From: JBFLYN01 sp040756655
Lineage (GTDB): Bacteria > Bacillota > Sulfobacillia > UBA8153
Reading direction: 5' to 3'
Length of the DNA stretch: 64,000 nucleotides
NCBI GenBank assembly: GCA_040756655.1
Contig: JBFLYN010000007.1
Span: 1-64,000, forward strand
Made by a program: the position numbers and the translations under genes. Each line of letters opens with the position of its first letter. Position 1 is the stretch's first letter. Shown piece after piece: positions 16,754 through 25,318 of this stretch. Under the pieces are notes generated by a model, which saw nothing but the letters and a program-made list of their open reading frames with translations, searched no databases and had not been told where the DNA came from.

Positions 16754-17190
16754 GATTTCTAGTGCTGAACGGTCCCAACCTGAACCTTCTGGGTCGGCGG
16801 GAGCCCGGCGTCTACCCGCCGGTGTCCCTGGCTCAGCTGGAAAAGCGACTGGCAGACCTGGCAGCGGAGCTCGGAGTAGAGGTCAGCTGCCAGCAGCACC
16901 AGTGTGAGGGACGACTCATCACCGCCCTGCACGAAGCGGCCGATTGGGCAGACGGGGTCATCTTTAACCCGGCCGCCTACACTCACTACAGCATCGCCCT
17001 GCGCGATGCCGTGGCAGCCATGGACATCCCGGTCTTGGAGGTCCACCTTACCAACACTGCTGCCCGGGAGCCCTTCCGGCATATCTCAGTCATCTCCCCG
17101 GTGGCCTCTGGTACCATCGTGGGACTGGGAGTCATGGGGTACGAGCTGGCCCTCCGGGCTTTGAAGGACCTAGCCCGAGAGCGGGGTTAG
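16750..17190 (+). CDS. aroQ: 3-dehydroquinate dehydratase, type II
   Basis: Dodecameric trans-dehydratase converting 3-dehydroquinate to 3-dehydroshikimate. The 146-residue length is usual. NGPNLNLLGRREPGVYPP carries the flexible loop with the catalytic Arg and Tyr. NPAAYTHYSIALRDA supplies the Asn and His, and EVHLTN the second His-containing motif. The ATG overlaps the aroKB stop (ATGA). It ends the operon; no clear intrinsic terminator follows before the AT-rich spacer. Confidence 0.95.
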   Translation: MRFLVLNGPNLNLLGRREPGVYPPVSLAQLEKRLADLAAELGVEVSCQQHQCEGRLITALHEAADWADGVIFNPAAYTHYSIALRDAVAAMDIPVLEVHLTNTAAREPFRHISVISPVASGTIVGLGVMGYELALRALKDLARERG

Positions 17191-17367
17191 TTGAGTCGGT
17201 TTATTCCATATTGATCTCTAGATATAGACCAATTTAGCATTATGTATTACAATTAGAAAGGATAGGTCTACTCTATATTGTGATAATGCTCACTAGTGCT
17301 ATATACACAGATGTAAGGCAATTTCCCAACCGGTGCCTCTGTTACTATTCCACAGGGAGGTCCACCT
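17191..17367 (+). promoter_or_regulatory. AT-rich control region with interleaved inverted repeats
   Basis: This 177-base spacer is strikingly AT-rich compared with everything around it. Two inverted repeats cross each other: TAGACC (17225-17230) with GGTCTA (17265-17270), and AGCATTAT (17236-17243) with ATAATGCT (17283-17290). A palindrome CACTAGTG follows at 17291. A possible promoter is TTGTGA (17278-17283), a 16-base spacer and TATATA (17300-17305). A GGGAGG ribosome site precedes the HTH gene. The repeats may be operators for that regulator. Confidence 0.6.
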
Positions 17368-18081
17368 ATGAAGCACCTGCTGACCATCGAGGAGGCTGCT
17401 GAGTACCTGAGGGTGACCCCAGCCACCATTTACCGCTGGTGCCGCAGTGGCAAGCTACCGGCCATTAAGGTCGGCAAGCAGTGGCGATTAAGCGTAAATG
17501 ACCTCAAGGATTGGCTGGAGCAGCAGAAGGACGATGAGCCCGGCGTGGTGGACTTCGGCAGTGTCCCCGAGCACATCCTGGGATTGGTGTCGTCGCCCGA
17601 GCAGGCTCCCCTGTTCTTGCTCTTCCTCTTGAAAAAGGCCCAGTTGGCCGGAGCCCGCCTGGTGTACGCGTCGCTCCAGCCCCCCAAGGAATTCCGGGCC
17701 CGGGCCAAAGCGGCGGGCATCAACACCGCGGGATTAGAAAATTCTGGCCGGCTGGTGGTCACCAGCATGACCGACCGGTCGGGTAGGTACCACTTGGCCG
17801 AGATCCAGGATTACTGGCGGTCGATAGCCCTGCAAAGCAGCGCCGCCTCCACCTGGCTTGTCACCTCATGTTTTGGCCCACCCGACCGCTTCGAAGACCT
17901 GCTGTCTGCGGAACAGGCCATGGCCAACTTGGTGAAGCAAACTTCCCTCCTTTCCATCTGTGTATTTTTGCCGACCGCCTTACACCCGGACCAGATGTTG
18001 GAACTAGTCCGGCTGCATACCGCAGCAGTGCTCTTTGATCCAGCTCACCCGTTGTTTCTCAGGCAAGCACCCATCGCCTGA
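17368..18081 (+). CDS. excisionase-type HTH regulator with MEDS-like sensory domain
   Basis: Protein of 237 residues. Residues 1-52 are a MerR/excisionase-like winged helix (TIEEAAEYLRVTPATIYRWCRSGKLPAIKVGKQWR). From about residue 65 to the end it resembles the MEDS domain of DcmR-type sensors (PEHILGLVSSPEQAPLFLLFLLKKAQLAGARLVYAS). It probably binds DNA and senses a small molecule; the ligand is unknown. It has its own AT-rich promoter region and lies between the two aromatic operons. The last 37 bases overlap the convergent end of pheA. Confidence 0.7.
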   Translation: MKHLLTIEEAAEYLRVTPATIYRWCRSGKLPAIKVGKQWRLSVNDLKDWLEQQKDDEPGVVDFGSVPEHILGLVSSPEQAPLFLLFLLKKAQLAGARLVYASLQPPKEFRARAKAAGINTAGLENSGRLVVTSMTDRSGRYHLAEIQDYWRSIALQSSAASTWLVTSCFGPPDRFEDLLSAEQAMANLVKQTSLLSICVFLPTALHPDQMLELVRLHTAAVLFDPAHPLFLRQAPIA

Positions 18082-18920
18082 CCCCGACAGGCGCTGGCGG
18101 AGGGCCACTTGGGGAACGACCCAAGGACCCGCAGGAAAACCGTGCACTGGGCCAGCTCTTCCAGGGCGGCACTCACCGCCATATCTTCTGCATGCCCTTG
18201 GATGTCCAGGTAAAATAAGTATTCCCACGGCTTGCACGGCACCGGCCGGGACTCCAGCTTCAGCAGGTTGATGCCTCTGGCCGCCAGGACGCCAAGGCTG
18301 CGATGAAGCGCGCCCGGCCGGTGTTCGGTGGTGAACACCAGCACGGTCTTGCAGGACTCTCCCCCGGCCGGGGCCGGGTGCGGGTGAACGGCATAAAAAC
18401 GCGTCTGGTTGGCCGGGTGCGTCTGGATGCTGCTTTTTAGGATTTCCAGCTGGTAGAGCTCGGCGGCCCGCCGGCTGGCGATGGCCGCGTACCCTTCAAG
18501 CCTGCCCTCCCGGATCATCCTGGCCCCCCCCGCCGTATCGTGCACGGCCATGGCCTCCACCCCCAGCTCATGCAAAAACTCATGACACTGGGCCAGTGCC
18601 TGGGGATGCGAGATCACCCTGGCAATGTCGGGTAGGACCTGTCCGGGCAGCGCCATGAGGCAATGGTCTACATCCACTACTGCTTCTGCAGTGATGGTGA
18701 GCGGGCTGGCCAACAGCAGGTCATATGTCTCGTTGATGCTTCCGGCCAGGGAGTTCTCGATGGGCACCACTGCCCCGGCTGCCCGCTGGGCGATAACTGC
18801 ATCAAACACATCGCGCAAGGTCCTGCACGGCAGGACGGCCATCTCGGGCCCAAAAAGCAGCCGCACTGCTTCTTCACTGTACGCCCCGGGCTCACCCTGG
18901 TAGGCCACACGGTCTTCCAT
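18045..18920 (-). CDS. pheA: prephenate dehydratase
   Basis: Decarboxylating dehydration of prephenate to phenylpyruvate. The 291 residues comprise the catalytic domain, with GEPGAYSEEA at the start, VPIENSLAGSINETYD, and the hallmark NQTRF near residue 186. An ACT domain from about 203 follows, with the ESRP motif that binds phenylalanine. No chorismate mutase domain is fused, which fits the separate aroH. It lies 21 bases after the second DAHP synthase and is presumably under the same T-box. The C-terminal ~25 residues after the ACT core are unusual in composition and overlap the HTH gene. Confidence 0.93.
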   Translation of the reverse strand: MEDRVAYQGEPGAYSEEAVRLLFGPEMAVLPCRTLRDVFDAVIAQRAAGAVVPIENSLAGSINETYDLLLASPLTITAEAVVDVDHCLMALPGQVLPDIARVISHPQALAQCHEFLHELGVEAMAVHDTAGGARMIREGRLEGYAAIASRRAAELYQLEILKSSIQTHPANQTRFYAVHPHPAPAGGESCKTVLVFTTEHRPGALHRSLGVLAARGINLLKLESRPVPCKPWEYLFYLDIQGHAEDMAVSAALEELAQCTVFLRVLGSFPKWPSASACRGQAMGACLRNNG

Positions 18921-18941
18921 GGTTGTTTTCTCCTTCCGCTC

Positions 18942-20021
18942 CTAGTTGGGAGATGCGGCGGTGCTGGCGGCCAGCGGGTCTACGGCCGCCTGCCCGGGCC
19001 CAAGCGCCAAGAGCGAGCGCCCCACGGCCCGAGCCACCGCCTTGAGTTCCTCCATGAGCCGCTCCAGTTCTTCAAAATCCAATGACTGCTGGCCATCGCA
19101 CATGGCCCGGGCAGGCTCGGGGTGGACCTCTACCATCACCCCGTCCGCCCCGGCGGCGATGGCCGCCCGCGCCATTGGCCGGACCATGGAGTTAACCCCA
19201 GTTCCATGGCTGGGATCCACGATCACCGGCAGGTGGGAGTTGGCCCGGACCTGCAGTACCGAGCTGAGGTCCAGGGTGTTCCTGGTCCCGGTTTCGTGGG
19301 TCCGGATGCCTCTTTCGCACATGATGACGTGAGCGTTGCCCTCACGCACCACGTATTCTGCGGCCATGAGCCATTCCTCCACGGTGGCCGCAGGTCCTCG
19401 CTTGAGGAGCACTGGCTTGCTGGTCATGCCCACCTCTTTGAGCAAGTTGTAGTTTTGCATGTTACGGGCCCCCACTTGTAGTACCGCTACATGCTGGGCC
19501 ACCAGTTCAACGTCGCGCGTGTCCATGACCTCGCTGACTACCGGCAGTCCCACAGCATCACCCGCCGCCGCCAGCAGTTTCAGCCCGGTAACTCCCAACC
19601 CCTGGAAGGAATATGGCGATGTCCGGGGTTTGAAAGCCCCACCCCGCAGGCAATGGCACCCGGCCTCCTTGACGGCCCGGGCAGTAGAGAATATCTGTTC
19701 TTCGCTCTCCACCACGCAGGGGCCGGCCATAACCATCACGCCCCGGCCTCCCACGGGAATACCTCCCACTTCTACTTTGGTCGGCCCGGCGTACAACTCC
19801 CGGCTTACCAGCTTGTAGGGCTTGAGTATGGGAACGATCTTCTCCACCCCGGCCAGGGTGAGGATGGACTCGCGGCCCCCGGCCTTGGTGTCGCCGATGG
19901 CACCTATTACCGTTCTTTCCTCACCGTGTATGGGGTGGGTGGTGTAACCCATGGCGACCAGCCGCTTTTCCACTGCCTCGATCTGTGCTGGAGTTGCCCC
20001 CTGCTTCATTACGACTATCAC
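18942..20021 (-). CDS. aroF: 3-deoxy-7-phosphoheptulonate (DAHP) synthase, second copy
   Basis: A 359-residue class I-beta DAHP synthase like the copy at 10006. It has the ferredoxin-like domain (IVVMKQGATPAQIEAV), then AGPCVVESEE, LRGGAFKPRTSPYSFQGLG, VGARNMQNYNLL and VDPSHGTG. It also carries a ~20-residue Ala-rich tail not found in the first copy. Start is GTG at 20021 after GGGGGT. It heads the aroF-pheA operon and sits directly behind a T-box leader, so it should respond to an uncharged tRNA, probably tRNA-Phe. Confidence 0.93.
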   Translation of the reverse strand: MIVVMKQGATPAQIEAVEKRLVAMGYTTHPIHGEERTVIGAIGDTKAGGRESILTLAGVEKIVPILKPYKLVSRELYAGPTKVEVGGIPVGGRGVMVMAGPCVVESEEQIFSTARAVKEAGCHCLRGGAFKPRTSPYSFQGLGVTGLKLLAAAGDAVGLPVVSEVMDTRDVELVAQHVAVLQVGARNMQNYNLLKEVGMTSKPVLLKRGPAATVEEWLMAAEYVVREGNAHVIMCERGIRTHETGTRNTLDLSSVLQVRANSHLPVIVDPSHGTGVNSMVRPMARAAIAAGADGVMVEVHPEPARAMCDGQQSLDFEELERLMEELKAVARAVGRSLLALGPGQAAVDPLAASTAASPN

Positions 20022-20035
20022 TGCTGTGACCCCCT

Positions 20036-20073
20036 AAGAAAAAGAATAAACCCCGTCTCCAGGGACGGGGTTT
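20036..20073 (-). terminator. T-box terminator
   Basis: AAACCCCGTC paired with GACGGGGTTT, followed on the minus strand by ATTCTTTTTCTT. It is the OFF-state terminator of the T-box, ending about 15 bases before the GTG of the DAHP synthase gene. Confidence 0.9.
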
Positions 20074-20325
20074 ACTGCCCCGCGGTACCACCCTAATTGA
20101 CATGTGGGTCCGCTCAAAGCCTGGGTACGGGAAGCAAATCTTCCGATACCCGCTCCCTTGTAACGGTGGGAACCCGGCCGCACCTACTCGGAACGCGTCC
20201 TTTCAGCTGGCTCCTCCAGGGAGAACTCCGGCATCGTGGCCAGCCGCCGGCTCTCACCGCCCCGGCTCGCTTTCGGCCGCCTGCGACCCTACTTTTCCCT
20301 TTCACGGGACTGGCGTAATGATTTA
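20036..20325 (-). promoter_or_regulatory. T-box riboswitch controlling aroF-pheA
   Basis: The minus strand contains the T-box core AGGGTGGTACCGCG (20081-20094), which forms the antiterminator, then an intrinsic terminator at 20036-20073. A Stem I-like region upstream includes GTGAGAGCCGG (the AG-bulge element). Just 3' of this, at 20223-20225, a UUC triplet in GGAGUUCUCCCUGGAGGAGC sits where the specifier is expected, indicating tRNA-Phe. Uncharged tRNA binding would allow transcription of the DAHP synthase and prephenate dehydratase genes. The T-box identity is firm; the specifier call is moderate. Confidence 0.9.
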
Positions 20326-20331
20326 TCCCTT

Positions 20332-20360
20332 ACTCTACCATAGCTTTTGAGCAGCGTCAA
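20332..20360 (-). promoter_or_regulatory. sigma-A promoter of the T-box operon
   Basis: On the minus strand TTGACG (20355-20360), a 17-base spacer and TAGAGT (20332-20337). It lies directly upstream of the T-box leader, so the transcript would begin near 20325. Confidence 0.65.
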
Positions 20361-20460
20361 TGGACTGGGCATGATGGCGGGAAAAAATCCACCACATCCT
20401 GCCCTCGGGAGCTTCCCCCGGCCGGGCCGGCTTGGTCCAGGCTCCATCAAGGGCAAGGGT

Positions 20461-21582
20461 TCACATCTCGGTGAGAACCCGGGTCAAGAGAGCCGTCCGG
20501 GGCGCGAAGGCGGCGATCACCGCATACTCATCGCCAGAATGGGCTGCTCCCCCGGCCCCGCCGAGTCCGTCCAGGGTGGGTACGCCCAGTGCCGCAGTGA
20601 AATTCCCATCACTGGCACCTCCGGTCATCCCGGTCTCCAGGCAAAACCCCAGTTCCTGGGCGAACCCCTGCGCCCGGCGGGCCAGTTCAGCCATGGCCGG
20701 GCTGCACTCCATGGGGGGACGATTCAGGCCCCCCCGGACTTCCACCGTGGTCCCAGGCGTGACCGGGGCCAGGCCCTGCAGGGCCCGCAGGATCTTCTCG
20801 GCCCCGTCCCAGGTGGTAACCCGAACATCGATGCTGGCTCCTGCCTGTTCGGGCACAACATTGCTCCTGGTCCCCCCGTAGATGGGAGCCACGTTCACGG
20901 TAGTGCCGGTGGAAGCATCGTTGAGCCGGTGCAGAGCCAGGATCTGGTGGGCCAGTTCCACTACAGCGCTGGCTCCGGCCCCGGGGTCGGCTCCGGCATG
21001 GGCCGCCCGGCCCTGGACACTGATGCTGAACATCCCTACACCCTTGCGTGCCACCTTGAGCTTGCCGTCGGGTCCGATGCCCGGCTCAAGGACCAGCACG
21101 TGCCGGCTCTGGCGGGCATGTTCCTCGATGGCGGCCCGAGAAGTAGGGCTGCCGATCTCCTCGTCAGAGTTGATGATGACCCGCAACGGGCCGGTGTCTA
21201 GCCCCAGGTCACGTGCGGCCTCCAGGGCGTAAAGCAACTGTACTATTCCGCATTTCATATCCAGGACTCCCGGTCCGCGGGCATGGGGACCCTCAATGCG
21301 AAAAGGGCCCACGCCGCCGGGGGCAAAGACCGTGTCCATGTGGCAGAGTACCAGCACGGGTTTGCCCTCTCCCCTGCCCAGGTGCGCCAGGAGGTGGTCC
21401 CCCTGGGGATGGCCCGGGATCTTCTGCACCGACCCGCCCAGGGCCTCCAACCGCCCGGCCAGGTAATCACCGAGCCGGTTTACCAGTTCCCGCTCTTGAC
21501 TGGGGGACTCCAACCCTACCACCTGCTCTAGCGTGTTGAGAAAATCCCCCAGACGGCTCTGACAATACTCCAGTACCTGCAT
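20461..21582 (-). CDS. M20 family metallopeptidase (carboxypeptidase G2-like)
   Basis: Di-zinc peptidase of 373 residues, probably cytosolic. Metal and catalytic motifs are visible: LCHMDTVF (His and catalytic Asp), GPGVLDMKCG (bridging Asp), INSDEEIGS (catalytic Glu pair), and AHSGDEYA near the C-terminus. A central lid domain (KGVGMFSISVQGRAAHAG) mediates dimerisation. The architecture fits the glutamate carboxypeptidase / ArgE-DapE group; the substrate is not clear. The ATG at 21582 has GGAGGG seven bases upstream; the frame is open to 21639. Confidence 0.87.
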   Translation of the reverse strand: MQVLEYCQSRLGDFLNTLEQVVGLESPSQERELVNRLGDYLAGRLEALGGSVQKIPGHPQGDHLLAHLGRGEGKPVLVLCHMDTVFAPGGVGPFRIEGPHARGPGVLDMKCGIVQLLYALEAARDLGLDTGPLRVIINSDEEIGSPTSRAAIEEHARQSRHVLVLEPGIGPDGKLKVARKGVGMFSISVQGRAAHAGADPGAGASAVVELAHQILALHRLNDASTGTTVNVAPIYGGTRSNVVPEQAGASIDVRVTTWDGAEKILRALQGLAPVTPGTTVEVRGGLNRPPMECSPAMAELARRAQGFAQELGFCLETGMTGGASDGNFTAALGVPTLDGLGGAGGAAHSGDEYAVIAAFAPRTALLTRVLTEM

Positions 21583-21701
21583 TGCTCTACCCTCCATGTA
21601 GCTGAGTCTGTCCGGTACCCAGGGCGCGTTGGCACCCAACCAAGATGACCGACCCGGTCATGGTCAAGAACCCGGCCACCGGTCCGGCCGCCTTGACGCC
21701 G

Positions 21702-22585
21702 TTAAGACCACCCGGGCTCATAACCGAAGCTATGGAAAAGGACCGACAGCAAGGCTGCGGCCAGCGCCAGCGAACCTTTCAGTACCACACCGTTGAACCC
21801 AAAGTACGTCGCTTCCTTGCGCTCACCGGTCACCCGGGCATCCAGCTCCACTACCTCAGACAGCAAGACGGGAGGCGTAATGTACACGCAGGCCAGAAAC
21901 GCCAGCACCATCACAGTCATGGCACCCACGAAGGCCGGCGACTCGCCGCCACCGGAGATCACACCCAGGAGAGGAAGAAGCGCTCCCAAGGAGGCGCTGG
22001 CCCCAGTGAACACCCGGCCCGGGCTGGCCCGCACGCAGAGTTTCTTGACCAAGGGGACCGAGACCGCGCAGGCAGCCAGGTTCATGCCCATTAGGATGCC
22101 CACGTGCTCGCGGGGCCTGCCCAGAACCCCGGTAACGTAGTAAGGCAGTGAGTTGGCCGCGAGGTAGCCGAAGCTGGTATCGTCAGGGGGATGCCAGACG
22201 CCAAGAACACCAGGGTCAGGGGCACCCACCCGCCTACCAGGTAGGGAAGCCTCCTGCCCCAAGGTGACCTGGTGTGGTCGCTGGCATAGCCTACCACCGG
22301 GTCTGCCAGGGCATCCACCACCCGGCCGGCGGTCAAGGCCAGAGCGGACAGGCAGACCGGCAATAACTGGCGGCCCACTCCGGGCGGAGGGCTGTAGAAG
22401 TACAAAGGCCAAGTAGCGATCATCAAGTTCAGCACTGCCGCGCCGAAGCCTCCCAGCGCGTAGCCAGCTTTCTGGCCCGGGCTCAGCACACGGTCTGCCA
22501 AACCACCACCTCCCAGGGAACACCTTGATGGAATTCTACAAGCTTCCAGGCGTTCCTTCACGGAGTTTTCGCCAAAAAAGGCCAA
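21702..22585 (-). pseudogene. degenerate GPH-family sugar:cation symporter
   Basis: Two overlapping minus frames carry the two ends of one major-facilitator protein. The upstream frame (from 22585) has GYALGGFGAAVLNLMIATWP and the loop motif DPVVGYASDHTRSPWGRRLPYL, typical of transmembrane segments 1-2 of GPH transporters. The frame then changes near 22190 to YLAANSLPYYVTGVLG and several hydrophobic segments to 21702. Together they give about 280 residues against a usual ~450, so besides the frameshift a middle block, roughly segments 3-8, is missing. Not functional as read. Confidence 0.75.
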
Positions 22586-22781
22586 GACCCAGTCTCAACA
22601 CGGCCACCCAAGCACGACGCCGCTGGCGAGCATCTGCCGTCAAGGACATGCCTGAAGACCTCCAGGCCTAGCGCACGTGCAGAGGATCAGCTGAGCAGGT
22701 AGGCTGGATAGCCCTGTCTCTTTGGGGAACGACGCCAGCCGAAAGGAATTCACCCTTCAAGGTAATAATGTTGAAAGCGAG

Positions 22782-23735
22782 GTGAACGCCTTGGCGAACA
22801 AGTTCCGGGATTTCGTAGTACCACCGGCAGACCCATGCTACCTGGAGCTGGACACCGGCGAACTCCGGTCCAGGGCACAAGCGGCCATGGATCTCATGGA
22901 AGCATGCCAAGTCTGTGCGCGCAGGTGCGGTATTGACCGCAGGGACGTGAAGACCGGCGTCTGCCGCACCGGGATGCGGGCCGTGGTAGCCTCCTACGGC
23001 CCTCACCGCGGGGAGGAACGACCACTTTCCGGCACCAACGGTTCAGGCACCATCTTCTTTGCCCGCTGCAACCTCCGGTGCAAGTTCTGCCAAAACTTCG
23101 ACCTGGTCTGCGAAGACGCCGGCCGGGAAGTCACCGCCCCTGAGCTGGCCGCCATCATGCTACGCCTCCAGGGTCTGCAGTGTCACAACGTCAACCTGGT
23201 CTCCCCTTCTCATGTCGTGCCCCAGTGCCTGGAAGCCCTGGCGGCTGCCGTGGACAAAGGTCTCCGCCTGCCCGTGGTGTACAACACCGGGGGCTACGAC
23301 AGCCTAGAAAGCCTCAAACTCCTGGAATCCGTAGTAGACATCTACATGCCCGACATGAAATATGGTGATAATGAGGCCGCCCAACGGTACTCTGGGGTTT
23401 CCGACTACCTGGAAGTCAACCAGGCTGCGGTCAAGGAGATGCACCGGCAAGTTGGCGACCTGGTGGTGGACCGGGAGGGCATCGCGGTGCGGGGGTTGCT
23501 CGTCAGGCACCTGGTGCTCCCGGGCGATGTGTCCGGCACCAGGCAGGTGCTGGAGTTCATCCGGCAGGAACTGGGGACGGATACCTACGTCAATATCATG
23601 GACCAGTACTTCCCTTACCACGAAGCCATCGGCCATCCAGTCCTGGGCCGCCCCCTGAGAGCCAGCGAGTACCGGGAGGCTGTCACCCAGGCCCGGGAGC
23701 TGGGGCTTTGGAGGCTTGACCACCGGCAGCCTTAA
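22782..23735 (+). CDS. radical SAM protein, pyruvate formate-lyase activase-like
   Basis: A protein of about 317 residues with the cluster motif RCNLRCKFCQNF (CxxxCxxC) near residue 94. It has an upstream Cys cluster (CQVCARRCGIDR) and the late motif MDQYFPYHEA. This arrangement matches the PflA-like radical SAM family often annotated as AmmeMemoRadiSam-associated or putative PFL activase. No glycyl radical enzyme is nearby. The chosen start is GTG at 22782; the frame is open to 22722 and a TTG at 22791 is also possible. Relics flank it on both sides, but this gene itself looks intact. Confidence 0.82.
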   Translation: MNALANKFRDFVVPPADPCYLELDTGELRSRAQAAMDLMEACQVCARRCGIDRRDVKTGVCRTGMRAVVASYGPHRGEERPLSGTNGSGTIFFARCNLRCKFCQNFDLVCEDAGREVTAPELAAIMLRLQGLQCHNVNLVSPSHVVPQCLEALAAAVDKGLRLPVVYNTGGYDSLESLKLLESVVDIYMPDMKYGDNEAAQRYSGVSDYLEVNQAAVKEMHRQVGDLVVDREGIAVRGLLVRHLVLPGDVSGTRQVLEFIRQELGTDTYVNIMDQYFPYHEAIGHPVLGRPLRASEYREAVTQARELGLWRLDHRQP

Positions 23736-24685
23736 CCCTTGCAACATCCTGCCCTCCCGCCAGCAGCGAAAGCTGCGCCCGCCGCGACGCCTCCACTGGT
23801 ACCTCCTGGTAGTCTTGCTGGCAGCTGGCTTCCCGGTTGGGGTCATCTGGCAGTTCTTGGCCCCTTGCGCAGAAAGACGCAGAACTGCCCGCCCACTTCC
23901 TCCCCCTGGTATTCCAGGGCCGGGTGCTGGCGGAGCCAGCCTGGCTCCGCCCCAGGGGTCACTCTGGATCGACCTGGATGTGCTCAAGGCCTACGTTGAC
24001 CCCCAGCTCCGCTACGAGCCCGGCGCCCAGGCGGCCTACCCATCTTTCCGGCGCAGCCTGTCCGCGGGCAGCGTGACAGCAGATGGGCTTTGGAAGCAGC
24101 CAGGTCTCCGGATCAGCTTCCCGGTGGCGGAACATGAAGGCCGCTGGTGCGCACCTGCCGGCGTCCTGGCACAGGCGTACCCGGTCACCTTCAGCGCGAC
24201 CGCAGCCGGGCGGGTAATCATGGACCTTGTGGAGCTGGAACTGGAAATGGCCATGATGCCGGAACGGGTCCGCCTGGTGTCGCCACCAACCCACTTGTGG
24301 TGGAGTGGGGTATCTGGAAGCTGGCACGGAGGTCTACGTGTTTGAGCGGGAGGGAGCGTGGTGCCGGGCGCAGGCCGGCGACGGCCGCACCGGGATCGTT
24401 CACCTGTCGGGCCTAGTCTCCCACGGCCTGGCGGCCCGCACCCCGCGGCCCGGGCAGGCCTCCCCCGGGCAAGATCATCCTGCTGTTCGAACACGTATTG
24501 TCCCGCCCGCCCGACCCAGGCTCCATCCCCCACCTACCGGGAGTCAACGTGATCGGCCCTACCTGGTATTCACTGGCAGACGGTTCGGGAGCAGTTACCA
24601 GCAAAGTTTGCCGGGTATTGCCGCCTGGCGGCGGGGGTTCGAGCGCCCCGGGATCTGGTCGGTAATCCAGGAGCGACTGCGCTGA
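23716..24685 (+). pseudogene. degenerate GH18 spore-cortex hydrolase-like gene
   Basis: Fragments of one protein are spread over all three plus frames. They read in order: a membrane anchor (HWYLLVVLLAAGFPVGVIW), a stalk-like domain (SLWIDLDVLKAYVDPQLRYE, then LRISFPVAEHEGRW), an SH3b domain from 24305 (GTEVYVFEREGAWCRAQAGDGRTG), and the start of a glycoside hydrolase family 18 domain near 24469 (KIILLFEHV, PGVNVIGPTWYSLADG). At least four frameshifts are needed. The catalytic part of GH18 is absent: the sequence runs into the convergent prepilin peptidase gene. Intact relatives act in spore germination. Confidence 0.7.
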
Positions 24686-24697
24686 CCACCCTACTGG

Positions 24698-25318
24698 CTA
24701 CCGGCCCAGGTACCAGGCGATGACGGGGTTTCCCACCAGCATGGCCACGAGCGCTCCGGCTGCCAGGAACGGCCCAAAGGGGATCAGGTCGCGGCCCTTG
24801 CGTGTCCCAGTGACCAAAAGCCCGGCTGCGATGAGGGCAGCTAGGACGAAGGCAGTCATCATGGCCAACAGCGTCAGGGGGAGCCCCAGGTACAGCCCGA
24901 TGGCTCCCATGAACTTCACATCTCCCCCGCCCATGGCCCCTCGACCCACCAGCGCTATGACAGTGAAAGTCAAAAGCCCAACCGCACCTCCCGCCAGGGC
25001 GAGGCCAAACCCGGTCCTGGCAGCGGCTGCCACTCCAAGCAAGGCCCCGGCCACCACCAGCTGGTCGGGGATAACCTGCAAGTCCAGGTCCACCAGGCTC
25101 ATCAGGACCAACAGCAGGACCACCGCCCCGGCCAGCGCCCCGCCGGCTCCTCCCCCCTGGGTGGAGTATGCGGCCAGTACCAGGAATCCGGAAAGAGGTT
25201 CCACGCCCCACCACCCGGGCCCTCCCCGGCGGCCCGGTTCCCAGGGCAGGTGCCTAAGATAGCGGTTGACCAGGTAACCCCCGCATGTACCCAGGGACCA
25301 CACCAACACCGGTGTCAC
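24698..25318 (-). CDS. A24 prepilin peptidase, short form
   Basis: Membrane aspartic protease of 206 residues. The two catalytic Asp motifs are SLVDLDLQVIPDQL near residue 75 and GRGAMGGGDVKFMG near residue 130, among about six hydrophobic segments. It lacks the N-terminal CxxC zinc/N-methyltransferase region of full-length prepilin peptidases, so it probably only cleaves leader peptides. Start is GTG at 25318, overlapping the ABC-F stop (GTGA). No type IV pilus or competence genes are in this window. Confidence 0.82.
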   Translation of the reverse strand: MTPVLVWSLGTCGGYLVNRYLRHLPWEPGRRGGPGWWGVEPLSGFLVLAAYSTQGGGAGGALAGAVVLLLVLMSLVDLDLQVIPDQLVVAGALLGVAAAARTGFGLALAGGAVGLLTFTVIALVGRGAMGGGDVKFMGAIGLYLGLPLTLLAMMTAFVLAALIAAGLLVTGTRKGRDLIPFGPFLAAGALVAMLVGNPVIAWYLGR

